A DNA stretch of 64,000 nt from Kaistella polysaccharea (GCF_020410745.1 NZ_CP084528.1:1054001-1118000); one strand, 5' to 3'. Shown: positions 8,431 to 18,224, counted from the stretch's first letter. Made by a program: numbers and translations. The notes: generated by a model not told the origin, from the sequence alone.

Positions 8431-10998
8431 TCAATTTTCAGCCAGGTCACGACCTGTCCCTACAGATTTGCGGTATAAAAAGTAAATCCCAAAAACACTT
8501 AAAAGTACAAATAATCCAAACGCAATCATCGAAATGAGTTTTCCAGTCGCAATAACATCCGGTGCAAAAATCATATTTATAGTGTGATTACCTGCAGGGA
8601 CATAAACTGCTCTCAACAAATAATCTGCTTTGATGTAAGGAACTTCTTTTCCATCAATACTTATTTTCCAGCCTTTCGGATAATAAATCTCGGAGAAAAC
8701 TGCCAATTGTGGAGTTTTAGATTGTGACTTAAATTCCAATTCATTAGCCTGATACTTCGAAAGATTTAAGAATGCAGTAGAATCTTGTTTCAAAGGTTTT
8801 CCTTCAAAATACTTTTGATCTTCTTTCGCAATAATTGCCACCTTTTTGTTATCAACGATTCCAATTTGATCAAGTTCTTCATTAGGAGTATCTACGAATT
8901 TCAATTCTGAAACAAACCAGGCATTTCCGTTTGCGTCGGCATTTGTAGCACCTTGTGGATTTTCCGCATTGCCGAAAATCATATATTTCGTATTCAGCAT
9001 ATTAAGAATTCTGGGTACTTTCACGGTATCCATTTTCCCGAAATATTCATTAATTAAATCATCATATCGTCTTAATTTCACGGCATGATATCCACCGACA
9101 GATGATTTAAAATAGGAGGTATTGGTTTCGCTGAACGCCCCCAAAGTCTGATTGTAAATTCGATAATGCGACTTGTCTTTTTCTGAAATTGTTTCTAATG
9201 TTTTGTTGACATTCACATTATCCAAAAGTGATTTAAGATTGGCATTTTGACCCACTTTCTGCATCAGCAATTCCGAATTTTCAGTTTGGAAAGGATTTTC
9301 AGTAAATGCTTTATCAATAAAATTTTCATTATTTAAATACCTTTTATTAACGCTCCACAGATCAAAGAAACTAACACAACCTATAATAATAAGCGCAATA
9401 TTTTGAGTGATTTTATTCTTTAAACTTAAAAATAACACACCACCAGTGATTGCCACAAATAATATCGCTTTAACAGCATCGATGGCAAACATTTTAAATC
9501 GTTCATCCACTAGAAATTCTAAGAGATACGGCGGGAGATAAGTCTTTTCAGTATCGGTGTAAAATCCTAAAAGCGACTTCCCAAACAAAAGTAAAAGCAC
9601 AGTAATGCCCAGAAATGTGGCACTTACATAGATTAATATTTTCTTTTTATAATCCTCACTCAAAATGTTTTCAGTTGAAACTTCGCTAATATCTTTTGAA
9701 TTAAAAAATCGGAATAAACCAACAATTGCAATTAATGGAAACAACAATTCAACAACAACCAAAATAGAACTCGGCGCTCTAAATTTATTGTAGAAAGGAA
9801 CGTAATCAATGAAAATATCAGAAACGACTATAAAATTACTTCCCCAAGCCAACAATACCGTTAAAACCGAAGCTCCCAAAATCCAATATCTGTACTTTTT
9901 CCAGCCGAAGAAAAAACCAAGTACGGCTAGAAAACACACCACTGCACCCTGATAAGCCGGCCCCGACGTTCCAGGTTGTTCTCCCCAATAAGTTAATGAT
10001 CCGAAACCTTTTCCGATTCGGTCCATCTCTTCCTGCGATGTCACATTTTCCTGTACAAGCTGCTGTACTTTTGCCATCATTTCATCAGAACCATCTTCAT
10101 TACTCGAGCCACCCATTAATCGCGGAATAAATAAGTTCAGCGTTTCCAGTTTGCCGTAGCTCCACATGAGCATGCTTTCTTTATCCATTCCTGATTTGTC
10201 ATCGGAATGTCGCTCATTATTTAAAATTTGTTTTCCCCGGACAGTCTCCGTTATATATTCGGAATTCGCCATAATTCTTTGGGAATTCATGCCGATTCCT
10301 AAAACAAAAGCCAAAGCCAAAACGCCCGTTGAAATCCCAAAATGCTTCCAGTCTGTTTTACCCTGAATAGCTCGAACAAGTTCTGAGACGAATAAAAATG
10401 CCAATGCAATAAATAAGTAAAACGTCATTTGTGGGTGATTTGCCGCAATTTGTAAGCCCATAAAAAGCGCTGTAACAATAAAGCCGACAATGTATTTTTT
10501 TCGGATATAAACCAAAAGAATTCCAGCTAAAAGCGGCGCAAAATAAGCGACAGTGTGTATTTTACCGTTATGACCGGCAGCAAGTGCAATATAAAAATAG
10601 GTTGAAAGACCAAAAAAAGTAGCGCCTAACAAAGCGTATTTCCAATTTCTGACCGCGACTAATCCTAAAAGAAAAAATCCGGAAAAAAGCAGAAAAATGT
10701 AGTTCGCGGGTTTTGGTAAAAAATTCAGGAAATTATCAATATTTTTAATGACATCACCTCGAAATTGCGCACCCATTTGATAGGTTGGCATTCCCCCAAA
10801 CATGGAGTCGCTCCAGTAGGTTTCTTCTCTGTTTTGCGCACGGTAGTCCAGCAATTCCTTTGCACCGCCTTTATATTGCACAATATCGTGCTGAAAAAGT
10901 TGCTTTCCAGTAAGTACGGGATTGGCGTAAATAACCGCCAACAAGACGAATACAATCAGACTTCCGAAAATGAAAATTAAATTTCTATTTTTTACCAT
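8431..10998 (-). CDS. YfhO-family polytopic membrane protein
   Basis: This 855-residue protein has about a dozen membrane segments in the first 560 residues, a soluble domain, and one last membrane helix (about 820-845, LISMIAFGLFVLLSVFGIYFLY). The N-terminal pattern QHDIVQYKGGAKELLDYRAQNREETYWSDSMFGGMPTYQ is typical of YfhO-type proteins, which in other bacteria are GT-C-like enzymes that transfer sugars onto surface polymers. The C-terminal motif YYPKGWKISIDGKEV also belongs to the family. It sits beside a GT4 glycosyltransferase, which suggests cell-surface glycosylation. The enzymatic role is inferred. Confidence 0.8.
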   Translation of the reverse strand: MVKNRNLIFIFGSLIVFVLLAVIYANPVLTGKQLFQHDIVQYKGGAKELLDYRAQNREETYWSDSMFGGMPTYQMGAQFRGDVIKNIDNFLNFLPKPANYIFLLFSGFFLLGLVAVRNWKYALLGATFFGLSTYFYIALAAGHNGKIHTVAYFAPLLAGILLVYIRKKYIVGFIVTALFMGLQIAANHPQMTFYLFIALAFLFVSELVRAIQGKTDWKHFGISTGVLALAFVLGIGMNSQRIMANSEYITETVRGKQILNNERHSDDKSGMDKESMLMWSYGKLETLNLFIPRLMGGSSNEDGSDEMMAKVQQLVQENVTSQEEMDRIGKGFGSLTYWGEQPGTSGPAYQGAVVCFLAVLGFFFGWKKYRYWILGASVLTVLLAWGSNFIVVSDIFIDYVPFYNKFRAPSSILVVVELLFPLIAIVGLFRFFNSKDISEVSTENILSEDYKKKILIYVSATFLGITVLLLLFGKSLLGFYTDTEKTYLPPYLLEFLVDERFKMFAIDAVKAILFVAITGGVLFLSLKNKITQNIALIIIGCVSFFDLWSVNKRYLNNENFIDKAFTENPFQTENSELLMQKVGQNANLKSLLDNVNVNKTLETISEKDKSHYRIYNQTLGAFSETNTSYFKSSVGGYHAVKLRRYDDLINEYFGKMDTVKVPRILNMLNTKYMIFGNAENPQGATNADANGNAWFVSELKFVDTPNEELDQIGIVDNKKVAIIAKEDQKYFEGKPLKQDSTAFLNLSKYQANELEFKSQSKTPQLAVFSEIYYPKGWKISIDGKEVPYIKADYLLRAVYVPAGNHTINMIFAPDVIATGKLISMIAFGLFVLLSVFGIYFLYRKSVGTGRDLAEN

Positions 10999-11044
10999 TT
11001 TAAACTTTATTATTCTGAAAAACCCTTTGACATGGTCAAAGGAT

Positions 11045-11266
11045 TTATTTAGGTTTTGTCTCTTTTACTTCTTCATACTCTACCGTTTCTGCATCCCATT
11101 TTATAGTGGAATCCAGAGTTTTGCTCGTTTTCTTCTGGTCGACATTTTCCTCCTTCTTTCCAGGTTTTGGAAATTTGAAAATCGCAGTAAAGAATATTCG
11201 TTTCAGGATATTCCAAACAAAGAAAATGACTACCGTAGTCAGAATCAATTCTAAAATATATTTCAT
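11045..11266 (-). CDS. small DUF4834-like membrane protein
   Basis: This 73-residue protein has one N-terminal membrane segment (YILELILTTVVIFFVWNIL), a short basic stretch, and a hydrophilic charged tail. It resembles the DUF4834 family of Bacteroidota. Its function is unknown. It lies 46 bp upstream of the YfhO-family gene on the same strand and could be its operon leader. Confidence 0.6.
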   Translation of the reverse strand: MKYILELILTTVVIFFVWNILKRIFFTAIFKFPKPGKKEENVDQKKTSKTLDSTIKWDAETVEYEEVKETKPK

Positions 11267-11322
11267 TGATGATCTTTAAGATTGAATGAAGATTACTTTA
11301 TAATATTAATCTTTAGGCTAAA

Positions 11323-12393
11323 TTATTTGGATGGATTTACGACAACCGTAGAATTAGAAGTTGATTTCATCGTTTGGGACTGTTTTCCATCGGAAAGCGT
11401 TTCCGATTGCGAGGTTTTTACAGCAATATTCTGGTTTTTCACCCAACCTGTATTTTGATCCAACGTGATTGTTCCATTTTGAGACAATTCAGAACTCATA
11501 CTGCGGGTAATTCCTTCCTGCGTTTTTTTATCAGATTTCTTTGGGATTCCACCGGAAACTCCAATCTGTGCAATACCATTTCCTACATTCTTCAACACAT
11601 AAGTCGTGGTGAGTTTAATTTTCCCATCTGGACTAGCATTTTCAGTTTGAGTCCATTTTTCCCCAATTTTAACTCCGTTTTCTGGAATCAACACCAGGTT
11701 TTTAGAAAACTGATCTTTCAAGACTTTCTCATTAAAGCTTTGTTTGAAACTGGTGATAAAAGCGGTTTTATCTTTCGCATCTTTGATGGTACTTCCAACT
11801 GCCGCAGCCACTTTATTGTAAACGGTGTCGAAACCGGTGATGGAAATTACCTTTCCAGTATCGCTCATTTTTAAGTTTAATTTATTCCCGACCAGCGCCT
11901 TGTTCACTTTCCACATCATTTTCAGCTGCTCATCTTTCGGTTCACCTTGTTTTGTATCTACGGCAACCGTTTTCCCATTTGCCGATTGGGAATTTCTTTT
12001 TCCGGTAAGGTTGATGGAAATATCATAAATACCATCTTTAAAATCATTCACCGTGAACGACATTTCGTCGGTCATTTCACTAGTACCACTTTGCGATTTA
12101 CCATCGGGTGCTTTCATGGTTTGCACATCTTTCTGATAAGTAATCAATGGATATGTTTGACCTTTTTCCAATTTGAAGGTTTGTTTGTAAACTCCAGCTG
12201 CTTCGTAAATTGCGGGCGTAGAAACCACTGCATTCGGCTGCGCAACCTTTGTGGAATCGGTTACAGTTTCCACAGGAACTTCCACAGTAACTGTTTTTCC
12301 AGTTTCCGGATCAACTTTGGTAATTGTTTTTGTTTCTTTTTTACAGGCAACTAAAGTTATAGCGAGAAGCGCGAGGGCTGTGAGTTTTTTCAT
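11323..12393 (-). CDS. DUF6263-like lipoprotein
   Basis: The 356-residue product starts with a lipoprotein signal (MKKLTALALLAITLVAC); the lipid-anchored cysteine is C17. The following segment is threonine/valine-rich and charged. The remainder looks like a soluble beta-rich periplasmic domain containing DGIYDISINLTGKR and VLIPENGVKIGEKWTQ, features of the DUF6263 family. No catalytic residues are recognised. It is transcribed toward the DUF4834/YfhO genes from a good promoter at 12453-12485. Confidence 0.65.
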   Translation of the reverse strand: MKKLTALALLAITLVACKKETKTITKVDPETGKTVTVEVPVETVTDSTKVAQPNAVVSTPAIYEAAGVYKQTFKLEKGQTYPLITYQKDVQTMKAPDGKSQSGTSEMTDEMSFTVNDFKDGIYDISINLTGKRNSQSANGKTVAVDTKQGEPKDEQLKMMWKVNKALVGNKLNLKMSDTGKVISITGFDTVYNKVAAAVGSTIKDAKDKTAFITSFKQSFNEKVLKDQFSKNLVLIPENGVKIGEKWTQTENASPDGKIKLTTTYVLKNVGNGIAQIGVSGGIPKKSDKKTQEGITRSMSSELSQNGTITLDQNTGWVKNQNIAVKTSQSETLSDGKQSQTMKSTSNSTVVVNPSK

Positions 12394-12452
12394 TGACTAA
12401 TTTTTCTGAATTTTAAAATTAAACAGCTTTTCACATCTGTTTTAACGACGGA

Positions 12453-12485
12453 CAAATTTAAGGTAATTATTTTAGGTGATTTCAA
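12453..12485 (-). promoter_or_regulatory. promoter of the DUF6263-like lipoprotein gene
   Basis: On the minus strand a TTG (12483-12485) is followed after 22 bp by TAAATTTG (12453-12460), matching the Bacteroidota TTG-N17-23-TANNTTTG promoter. It lies 60 bp before the start codon. Confidence 0.55.
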
Positions 12486-12565
12486 ACCGCGAAGCCTTTT
12501 TTAACCTCTTGATGAAATAATTTAAACGTGGTTAATTTGAACTTATTCCTACGAATCCTAAATTT

Positions 12566-12592
12566 TTGAAAATAAATTTTTACTTAAATTTG
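12566..12592 (+). promoter_or_regulatory. promoter of the M3 peptidase gene
   Basis: A TTG at 12566-12568 is followed after 16 bp by TAAATTTG at 12585-12592. This is close to the Bacteroidota consensus, with the spacer one base short. It lies about 42 bp before the ATG. Confidence 0.5.
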
Positions 12593-12633
12593 TGAAATAA
12601 CCGAAACTCTAGAATAACACCAATAAAATACAG

Positions 12634-14652
12634 ATGCAAAATCCTTTATTACAGCCATTTTCAACTCCTTATGAGTCTGCACCATTCAATGAAATAAAAG
12701 AAGAACATTTTCTGCCCGCATTTCAAGAATTGATTATCACCTCTGAAAAAGAAATTGATGCAATTGTAGAAAATCCAGAGAAACCAAATTTCGAAAATGT
12801 AATTGAGGCATTGGCATATTCAGGACAAAAACTGGAGGTAGTTTCAGGAATTTTCTTTAATTTAAATTCTGCCGAAACCAATGACGAAATTCAGAAAATC
12901 GCACAGGAAGTTTCCCCAATTTTAACTGAATTCTCCACGAAAATTTCTCAAAATACCCTACTTTTTGAAAAGATAAAAAAGGTATTTGACGAAAAAGAAA
13001 AATATAACCTCACCGAAGAACAACAAATGCTCTTAAATGAAACGTACAAAGGTTTTGTGCGAAGCGGTGCATTATTGGATGATGAAGAAAAGGAAAAATT
13101 TAAAAATATAAGTATTGAATTGTCTAAAAAATCATTGCAATTTGGACAAAATGTATTGGCAGAAACGAATAATTATTTCAAACATATAACAAACGAAGAA
13201 GAGCTTTCAGGAATTCCAGAAGCGATTTTAGAGCAATATCGCGAAGAGGCAAAAGAAAGAAAGCTCGAAGGATTTGTGATTACTCTACAACATCCGAGTT
13301 TTTTGCCGCTGATGACTTATGCGGAAAATCGGGAATTACGGAAAGAACTTGCTTTAGCGAACGGAAAAAAAGGATTTCAGCAAAACGAATTCGACAATCA
13401 GAATTTAATTAGAGATTTAATTTCCTTAAAACAGGAAAAGGCAAAACTTTTAGGCTACGACAGTTATGCAGATTTTGTTTTAGAAGAACGGATGGCAAAA
13501 TCCCCAAAAGAGGTCACCTCTTTTTTAAATGAATTATTAGAAAAAGCAAAACCATTTGCGGTAAAAGAAATCGATGAATTGAAGAAATTGGCGAAGGCCG
13601 ACGGAATTGATGAAATGGAAAGCTACGATCATACCTACTATGCTGAAAAATTACGAAAACAGAAATTTGATATCGATGATGAGGAACTGAAACCATTTTT
13701 CCCTCTTGAAGAAGTGCAGACCGCGGTTTTCGGGTTGGCGAAAAAACTTTTTGGTCTGGAATTTAAAGAAAGAGATGAAATTCAGAAATACCACACTGAC
13801 GTAAAAACGTACGAAATTTTTGAAAACGGCAAATTTAAAGCTTTACTCTACGCCGATTATTTCCCGAGAAAAGGCAAGAGAGCCGGCGCTTGGATGACGA
13901 GTTATAAAAGCCAATACATTAAAAATGGAGAAAATCACCGGCCTCATATTTCGGTTGTCTGTAATTTTTCAAAACCTTCGGCAGATACACCAAGTTTGTT
14001 AACTTTTCAGGAAGTCACCACACTTTTCCATGAATTTGGCCACGCTTTACACGGTGTTTTGGCGAATACAACGTATCCAAATCTTTCCGGAACTTCTGTG
14101 AAATGGGATTTTGTTGAATTACCTTCTCAGTTCTTGGAAAATTACTGCTATGAACCGGAGTTCCTGCAGACTTTTGCAAAACATTATCAAACAGGCGAGA
14201 TTTTACCTCAAGAAAAAATGCAGAAAATATCAGACTCCAAAAATTTTATGGAAGGTTATCAAACCATGCGGCAAATTGGATTTGGGAAGTTAGATATGGG
14301 TTATCACACCAATTCTGCAAAGATTGGCGACATTAAGACATTTGAAGTTGAAGAAACCAAGGCGACAAACCTTTATCCCAGCAATCCTGAAACGGTAATG
14401 AGCACGAGTTTTTCTCATATTTTTCAGGGTGGCTATTCGGCAGGATATTACTCTTACAAATGGGCAGAAGTTTTGGATGCTGATGCTTTTCAATATTTTA
14501 AAGAAAATGGAATTTTCAATCCGGAAATCGCTGCAAAATACAAGGTTTTACTTTCCTCTGGCGGCACAAAAGATCCGATGGAATTGTATAAAAACTTCCG
14601 TGGTAGTGAGCCAAAAGTGGAGAGTTTGCTGAAAAGAGCTTTTAATGTTTAA
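12634..14652 (+). CDS. M3-family metallopeptidase (oligopeptidase A / dipeptidyl carboxypeptidase type)
   Basis: This 672-residue zinc peptidase cleaves short peptides, either in the cytoplasm or, in some Bacteroidota, in the periplasm. The HEFGH zinc motif is at residues 466-470 within TTLFHEFGHALHG. Downstream lies the family's substrate loop region (FSHIFQGGYSAGYYSYKWAE), ending in LYKNFRGSEPKVESLLKRAF, typical of PrlC/Dcp. There is no clear signal peptide, so peptide recycling in the cytoplasm is the simplest reading. Length is close to the usual 670-700. It has its own promoter and a strong terminator. Confidence 0.9.
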   Translation: MQNPLLQPFSTPYESAPFNEIKEEHFLPAFQELIITSEKEIDAIVENPEKPNFENVIEALAYSGQKLEVVSGIFFNLNSAETNDEIQKIAQEVSPILTEFSTKISQNTLLFEKIKKVFDEKEKYNLTEEQQMLLNETYKGFVRSGALLDDEEKEKFKNISIELSKKSLQFGQNVLAETNNYFKHITNEEELSGIPEAILEQYREEAKERKLEGFVITLQHPSFLPLMTYAENRELRKELALANGKKGFQQNEFDNQNLIRDLISLKQEKAKLLGYDSYADFVLEERMAKSPKEVTSFLNELLEKAKPFAVKEIDELKKLAKADGIDEMESYDHTYYAEKLRKQKFDIDDEELKPFFPLEEVQTAVFGLAKKLFGLEFKERDEIQKYHTDVKTYEIFENGKFKALLYADYFPRKGKRAGAWMTSYKSQYIKNGENHRPHISVVCNFSKPSADTPSLLTFQEVTTLFHEFGHALHGVLANTTYPNLSGTSVKWDFVELPSQFLENYCYEPEFLQTFAKHYQTGEILPQEKMQKISDSKNFMEGYQTMRQIGFGKLDMGYHTNSAKIGDIKTFEVEETKATNLYPSNPETVMSTSFSHIFQGGYSAGYYSYKWAEVLDADAFQYFKENGIFNPEIAAKYKVLLSSGGTKDPMELYKNFRGSEPKVESLLKRAFNV

Positions 14653-14670
14653 AGGCTTATTTTAAAATCT

Positions 14671-14703
14671 AAAAAGGGATCCCTGTTGCAGCGATCCCTT
14701 TTT
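14671..14703. terminator. bidirectional terminator
   Basis: The stem AAAAAGGGATC / GATCCCTTTTT encloses an 11-base loop, between the convergent peptidase and flippase-like genes. Confidence 0.85.
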
Positions 14704-14721
14704 AATTAAGAATTTTTTACT

Positions 14722-15768
14722 TTAAAATTTCTGATTTTTTACCGCTGCATTCCGGGCTTTTGCCAAAATAGGAATCGACACCGCACCCAAAACGAGCATT
14801 ATAACGAGCTGCATCGTGTGAGATATAAATGCATAGGAAAGTCCGACTTCTCCACCTTCTTCCGGATTTTTACCCATTGAAAGATAGAGTGCCATTATGC
14901 CAAATTTTAACGCCAGGTGAAAAGCACCGATTCCGCCAGAAGCAGGAACCATCATTCCCAAAGTTCCGACTACAATAATGAAAAAGCCATCGGCAAATGT
15001 AAACTCAGACGTTTCTGGCAAAGCAAAACACACCAAATATGCGGCAAGGTAGTAGCACATCCAGATTCCTACAGTGTACGCTATAAATTTTCCTTTTTCC
15101 TTCATTTTAAAAATAGAAGTCAAGCCGTGAAAAATACCTTTTACAAAATCCAACACCTTTTGATAAATTGAAAATTGTGCTAATTTTTTTCGCATTAATA
15201 ATAAGATAATACCTAAAAAAAAGACAATTAATCCAATAATTAAGAGTTTCAAATTTGATGTAGGTTCTGCAGTTTTCCCTTTCTCCTCAGTTAAATAAGT
15301 ATAGAATGCAACAATGGCTTTGTATTTAAAAATCAGGGTAAGACCTAAGAACACCAACATGCACATCAAATCGACGACACGCTCTAGAATAATGGTTCCA
15401 AAAGACTTATCAACAGGAACTTTTTCTACTCCAAATAAAGCCGTAGAACGAGCAAGTTCACCACTTCGTGGAATGGTAAGGTTCATTAAATATCCAAAAG
15501 AAATAGTCCAAAAGGAATTTGAAGTCGAAATTTTATAACCCATCGGCTCTAAAAGAAGATTCCAGCGCACGGCACGGAACCAATATGCGAGTACCCCAAA
15601 TATTGCGGCAATAAATACCCAAAAGTAATTGGCTTTTGCAAAATATCCGGCGATTTTTCTAAATTCCATTCCTTTCAACGCCCACCACATAAAAAGTGCG
15701 GCAATCGCGAGAGAAATAGCAATCGTTAAGAATGTTTTAAAAAAGGTGGATTTTGTAGGATTTTCCAA
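14722..15768 (-). CDS. flippase-like (LPG synthase TM domain, UPF0104) membrane protein
   Basis: This 348-residue protein has about eight membrane helices and matches the transmembrane half of lysylphosphatidylglycerol synthases (AglD/UPF0104). Typical sequence includes ANYFWVFIAAIFGVLAYWFRAVRW, PRSGELARSTAL and LGMMVPASGGIGAFHLALKFG. The catalytic aminoacyl-transferase half is absent, so the likely role is lipid or polyprenyl flipping, which is an inference. It begins 18 bp after the panD stop codon, so the two are probably cotranscribed. Confidence 0.8.
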   Translation of the reverse strand: MENPTKSTFFKTFLTIAISLAIAALFMWWALKGMEFRKIAGYFAKANYFWVFIAAIFGVLAYWFRAVRWNLLLEPMGYKISTSNSFWTISFGYLMNLTIPRSGELARSTALFGVEKVPVDKSFGTIILERVVDLMCMLVFLGLTLIFKYKAIVAFYTYLTEEKGKTAEPTSNLKLLIIGLIVFFLGIILLLMRKKLAQFSIYQKVLDFVKGIFHGLTSIFKMKEKGKFIAYTVGIWMCYYLAAYLVCFALPETSEFTFADGFFIIVVGTLGMMVPASGGIGAFHLALKFGIMALYLSMGKNPEEGGEVGLSYAFISHTMQLVIMLVLGAVSIPILAKARNAAVKNQKF

Positions 15769-15786
15769 AAGAAAATATTTCAGAAA

Positions 15787-16137
15787 TTAAGTAAGAAGAT
15801 TGGTTTTCTCGTCTGGAAAAATAATTTTTGGCTGAAAAGTTTTGGCTTCTTCAGGTGTCATCTGCGCATATGACATGATAATAATGATGTCATTTTTTTG
15901 AACCAGTCTTGCTGCAGGTCCGTTTAAACAGATTTCTCCAGATTTTCTTTTACCTTTTATGGCGTAGGTATCGAAACGTTCACCATTATTTACATTCACA
16001 ATATAAACCCTTTCGCCAACGATGATTCCAGAGGCATCAAGTAAATCCTCGTCAATGGTAATGCTCCCAATATAGTTGAGATCAGATTCAGTTACATGAA
16101 CACGATGAATTTTAGATTTGAAGATTTCTATTAACAT
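15787..16137 (-). CDS. panD: aspartate 1-decarboxylase
   Basis: PanD converts L-aspartate to beta-alanine for pantothenate and coenzyme A synthesis in the cytoplasm. The 116-residue proenzyme shows the self-cleavage site G24-S25 within NYIGSITID, which yields the pyruvoyl group. [27 protein letters not shown] and [11 protein letters not shown] are characteristic. Length is normal. The start at 16137 has a -7 box only 6 bases upstream. It is the first gene of a pair with the flippase-like gene. Confidence 0.97.
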   Translation of the reverse strand: MLIEIFKSKIHRVHVTESDLNYIGSITIDEDLLDASGIIVGERVYIVNVNNGERFDTYAIKGKRKSGEICLNGPAARLVQKNDIIIIMSYAQMTPEEAKTFQPKIIFPDEKTNLLT

Positions 16138-16143
16138 GGCGCA

Positions 16144-16151
16144 AATTTAAT
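16144..16151 (-). promoter_or_regulatory. panD: -7 box for panD
   Basis: The minus strand reads TAAATTTG, matching TANNTTTG, 6 bases before the start codon. Transcription would start at or very near the ATG, giving an almost leaderless mRNA. Confidence 0.45.
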
Positions 16152-16466
16152 TATTTTAATCAAAATACCGTACATAAAACTTTTTACTTTCAGCTTTTAA
16201 TAAAATTTTTATCCACAAAGAAAATATCTTAAATATCTGTTTAATAAACCTTTACAAATAAAGATAAAACAATTGAAAGAAGACTCTTCTATTTGATAAT
16301 TCACAATTATAAACGCAAAGTTTAAAATTTCAATTAAATACGACTAACATTAGGTTTGGCACAATTATAGCACTCTGCAAGGCTCATTAATCAAGTAAAT
16401 CAGGTTTTTTAAGTTTGTGTTAAATTTCCTTATTTGTTGAATATTGATTAATTATTTCTAAAAAAT
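16152..16466. other. AT-rich intergenic stretch between panD and HU
   Basis: About 315 bases with no credible ORF, hairpin or known repeat. It is very AT-rich and may hold upstream control sequences for HU; nothing specific can be named. Confidence 0.5.
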
Positions 16467-16496
16467 TTGTGCAATATGAAAAAAGTTTTATATTTG
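16467..16496 (+). promoter_or_regulatory. promoter of the HU gene
   Basis: TTG (16467-16469) is followed after exactly 19 bp by TATATTTG (16489-16496), an excellent match to the Bacteroidota primary-sigma promoter. It lies about 36 bp before the ATG. Confidence 0.75.
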
Positions 16497-16531
16497 CTAT
16501 ACAATCAAATTAACCCTAACTAATTATTATT

Positions 16532-16843
16532 ATGAACAAGTCTGAATTAATCGACGCTATTGCAAAGGATGCGAACATCACGAAAGTTGCAGCAAAAGCA
16601 GCTCTTGAATCATTTATTTCTAACGTGTCTAACACATTGAAGCAAAAAGATGGTAAAGTATCTTTGGTAGGATTTGGTACTTTTTCTGTAGCTGAAAGAG
16701 CTGCAAGACAAGGTATTAACCCAGCTACCAAAAAACCAATTCAAATTGCAGCTAAGAAAGTTGCTAAGTTTAAAGCTGGAGCCGATTTAGCTGGAGCCGT
16801 AATGGAAGGTATGAACGCTGCTGCCGCTAAAAAGAAAAAATAA
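16532..16843 (+). CDS. hup: HU-family DNA-binding protein
   Basis: This 103-residue nucleoid protein bends DNA as a dimer. It starts MNKSELIDAIAKDANITK, the standard HU N-terminal helix pair, and carries the beta-arm segment FGTFSVAERAARQGINPATKKPI with the DNA-intercalating proline region. The tail is Ala/Lys-rich (MNAAAAKKKK). It is expressed from a strong-looking promoter and ends at a compact terminator, as expected for an abundant protein. Confidence 0.95.
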   Translation: MNKSELIDAIAKDANITKVAAKAALESFISNVSNTLKQKDGKVSLVGFGTFSVAERAARQGINPATKKPIQIAAKKVAKFKAGADLAGAVMEGMNAAAAKKKK

Positions 16844-16866
16844 TCGTTAGATTATGATACAAAATT

Positions 16867-16892
16867 AAAGTCCCGATCACTCGGGACTTTTT
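16867..16892. terminator. terminator shared by HU and pdxH
   Basis: The stem AAAGTCCCGA / TCGGGACTTT encloses the loop TCAC and is followed by TTCT. It lies 23 bp after the HU stop and abuts the pdxH stop codon on the other strand. Confidence 0.85.
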
Positions 16893-17537
16893 CTATGGGG
16901 CTAATCGGCTGACGATCCAGTCGAAATCATCATTAAGATTATAAATAAGTCTGTCGTGTAACCGATTAGGGCGACCTTGCCAAAATTCAATTTCATATGG
17001 TTTTGCAAGATAACCACCCCAATTTTCCGGACGGGGAACATCTTTTTCTGCAAATTCACTTTCTAATATTCTTAATTTCTCTTCTAAAAATTCCCGATTC
17101 GGAATGACTTGACTTTGTGGAGAAACCACAGCACCCAATTGACTGCCTTTTGGTCGAGAGTGGAAATAACCATCACTCAGATTCGGAGCCAATCTTTCCA
17201 AGTCAGCTTTTATAATGATCTGACGTTCTAAATCTGGCCAAAAAAAATGAAGACAAGCTTTATGGCTGTTTTCAATTGCTTTTCCCTTTCGGCTTTCATA
17301 GTTGGTATAAAAAATAAAACCTTCCCAAGTGTAGGCTTTTAATAAAACCATTCGGGTACGCGGACAACCATCAGATTCAACAGTAGAAATAGACATGGCA
17401 TTCACTTCTGCTACCTGAGCATCCTCTTCTGCTTCGGAATACCAATCCCGAAACTGCTCCATCGGATTCTCTTTTATTTGGTTTTCTAAAAGTTCTGACC
17501 GGTCATAAATTTTTCTTTTATCGTGTAAGTTTTCCAT
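16893..17537 (-). CDS. pdxH: pyridoxamine 5'-phosphate oxidase
   Basis: PdxH uses FMN to oxidise PNP or PMP to pyridoxal 5'-phosphate. The 214-residue product has the family signatures NPMEQFRDWYSEA, RMVLLKAYTWEGFIFYTNY, SRKGKAIENSHKACLHFFW and the C-terminal WQGRPNRLHDRL with RLAP at the very end. The start at 17537 (MENLHDKRKIYDR) matches homologues; a longer frame to 17582 lacks support. It is divergent from YqgE with about 52 bp between starts. Confidence 0.95.
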   Translation of the reverse strand: MENLHDKRKIYDRSELLENQIKENPMEQFRDWYSEAEEDAQVAEVNAMSISTVESDGCPRTRMVLLKAYTWEGFIFYTNYESRKGKAIENSHKACLHFFWPDLERQIIIKADLERLAPNLSDGYFHSRPKGSQLGAVVSPQSQVIPNREFLEEKLRILESEFAEKDVPRPENWGGYLAKPYEIEFWQGRPNRLHDRLIYNLNDDFDWIVSRLAP

Positions 17538-17589
17538 TAAATTTTTATTACTTTTGATCAAAGGTTCTTTATTTGACCTCACATTTCAG

Positions 17590-18138
17590 ATGAATTATTC
17601 TTACAAAGGTAAAATTTTAATTTCCACTCCAGATATATCGGGCGACATATTTTCCCGATCAGTGGTTCTTATTATTGACCATAATGAACAAGGTGCTTTT
17701 GGCTTAATACTGAACAAAAAGAACGACAACATGACCTCAAAACTTCTAGATATTTTTGGATTTCAGGTTTCAGTTTATGATGGTGGTCCCGTAGAAAATG
17801 ATAAAATATTTTTCATTTGTAAAGGAGAAAAAATAACCGAATCTTATTCTGAAATTAGTGGGGAATTTTATCTCACAGAAGATATTGAAAATGTTGTTGC
17901 CGCGATCATCGATCTCCGAATGCCAATCAATAACGTGAAAGTTTTTTCCGGCTATACGGGTTGGGGAATACAGCAATTGGACGGCGAAATTCTTCGTAAA
18001 ATGTGGACACCTGTAGATATTTACAATTTAGATTATACCTCGCCCAACGACCAAAACCTCTGGAAAAAAATCATGCAGAATTTAGGTGGTGAATTTCTTT
18101 TGTGGGCCAATGCGCCCGAAGATGTGTCTATGAATTAA
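17590..18138 (+). CDS. YqgE/AlgH-family protein
   Basis: This 182-residue protein of the UPF0301 family has the hallmarks KGKILISTPDISGDIFSRSVVLIIDHNEQGAFGLILNK and VFSGYTGWGIQQLDGE. Its molecular function is not established. I use the ATG at 17590 rather than the TTG at 17554, because homologues begin at MNYSYKGKILIS. It is divergent from pdxH and followed by a hairpin. Confidence 0.88.
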   Translation: MNYSYKGKILISTPDISGDIFSRSVVLIIDHNEQGAFGLILNKKNDNMTSKLLDIFGFQVSVYDGGPVENDKIFFICKGEKITESYSEISGEFYLTEDIENVVAAIIDLRMPINNVKVFSGYTGWGIQQLDGEILRKMWTPVDIYNLDYTSPNDQNLWKKIMQNLGGEFLLWANAPEDVSMN

Positions 18139-18224
18139 GCTCAAAAAACTTTAACAAAATTTTAATATCCATCGCATAACAACCGATTGATATTTAATCT
18201 ATCTTCGCAATACTAAAGTACTAA

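Noticed and set aside
11374..11874. Plus-strand ORF of 166 residues inside the lipoprotein gene
   Set aside because: It is the antisense shadow of a lipoprotein gene with a clear signal and promoter.
16152..16466. Riboswitch or small RNA in the panD-HU gap
   Set aside because: No convincing conserved secondary structure or terminator could be drawn.
17554..17589. TTG 17554 as start of the YqgE gene
   Set aside because: Homologues start at MNYSYKG, and the upstream segment overlaps the pdxH leader without support.
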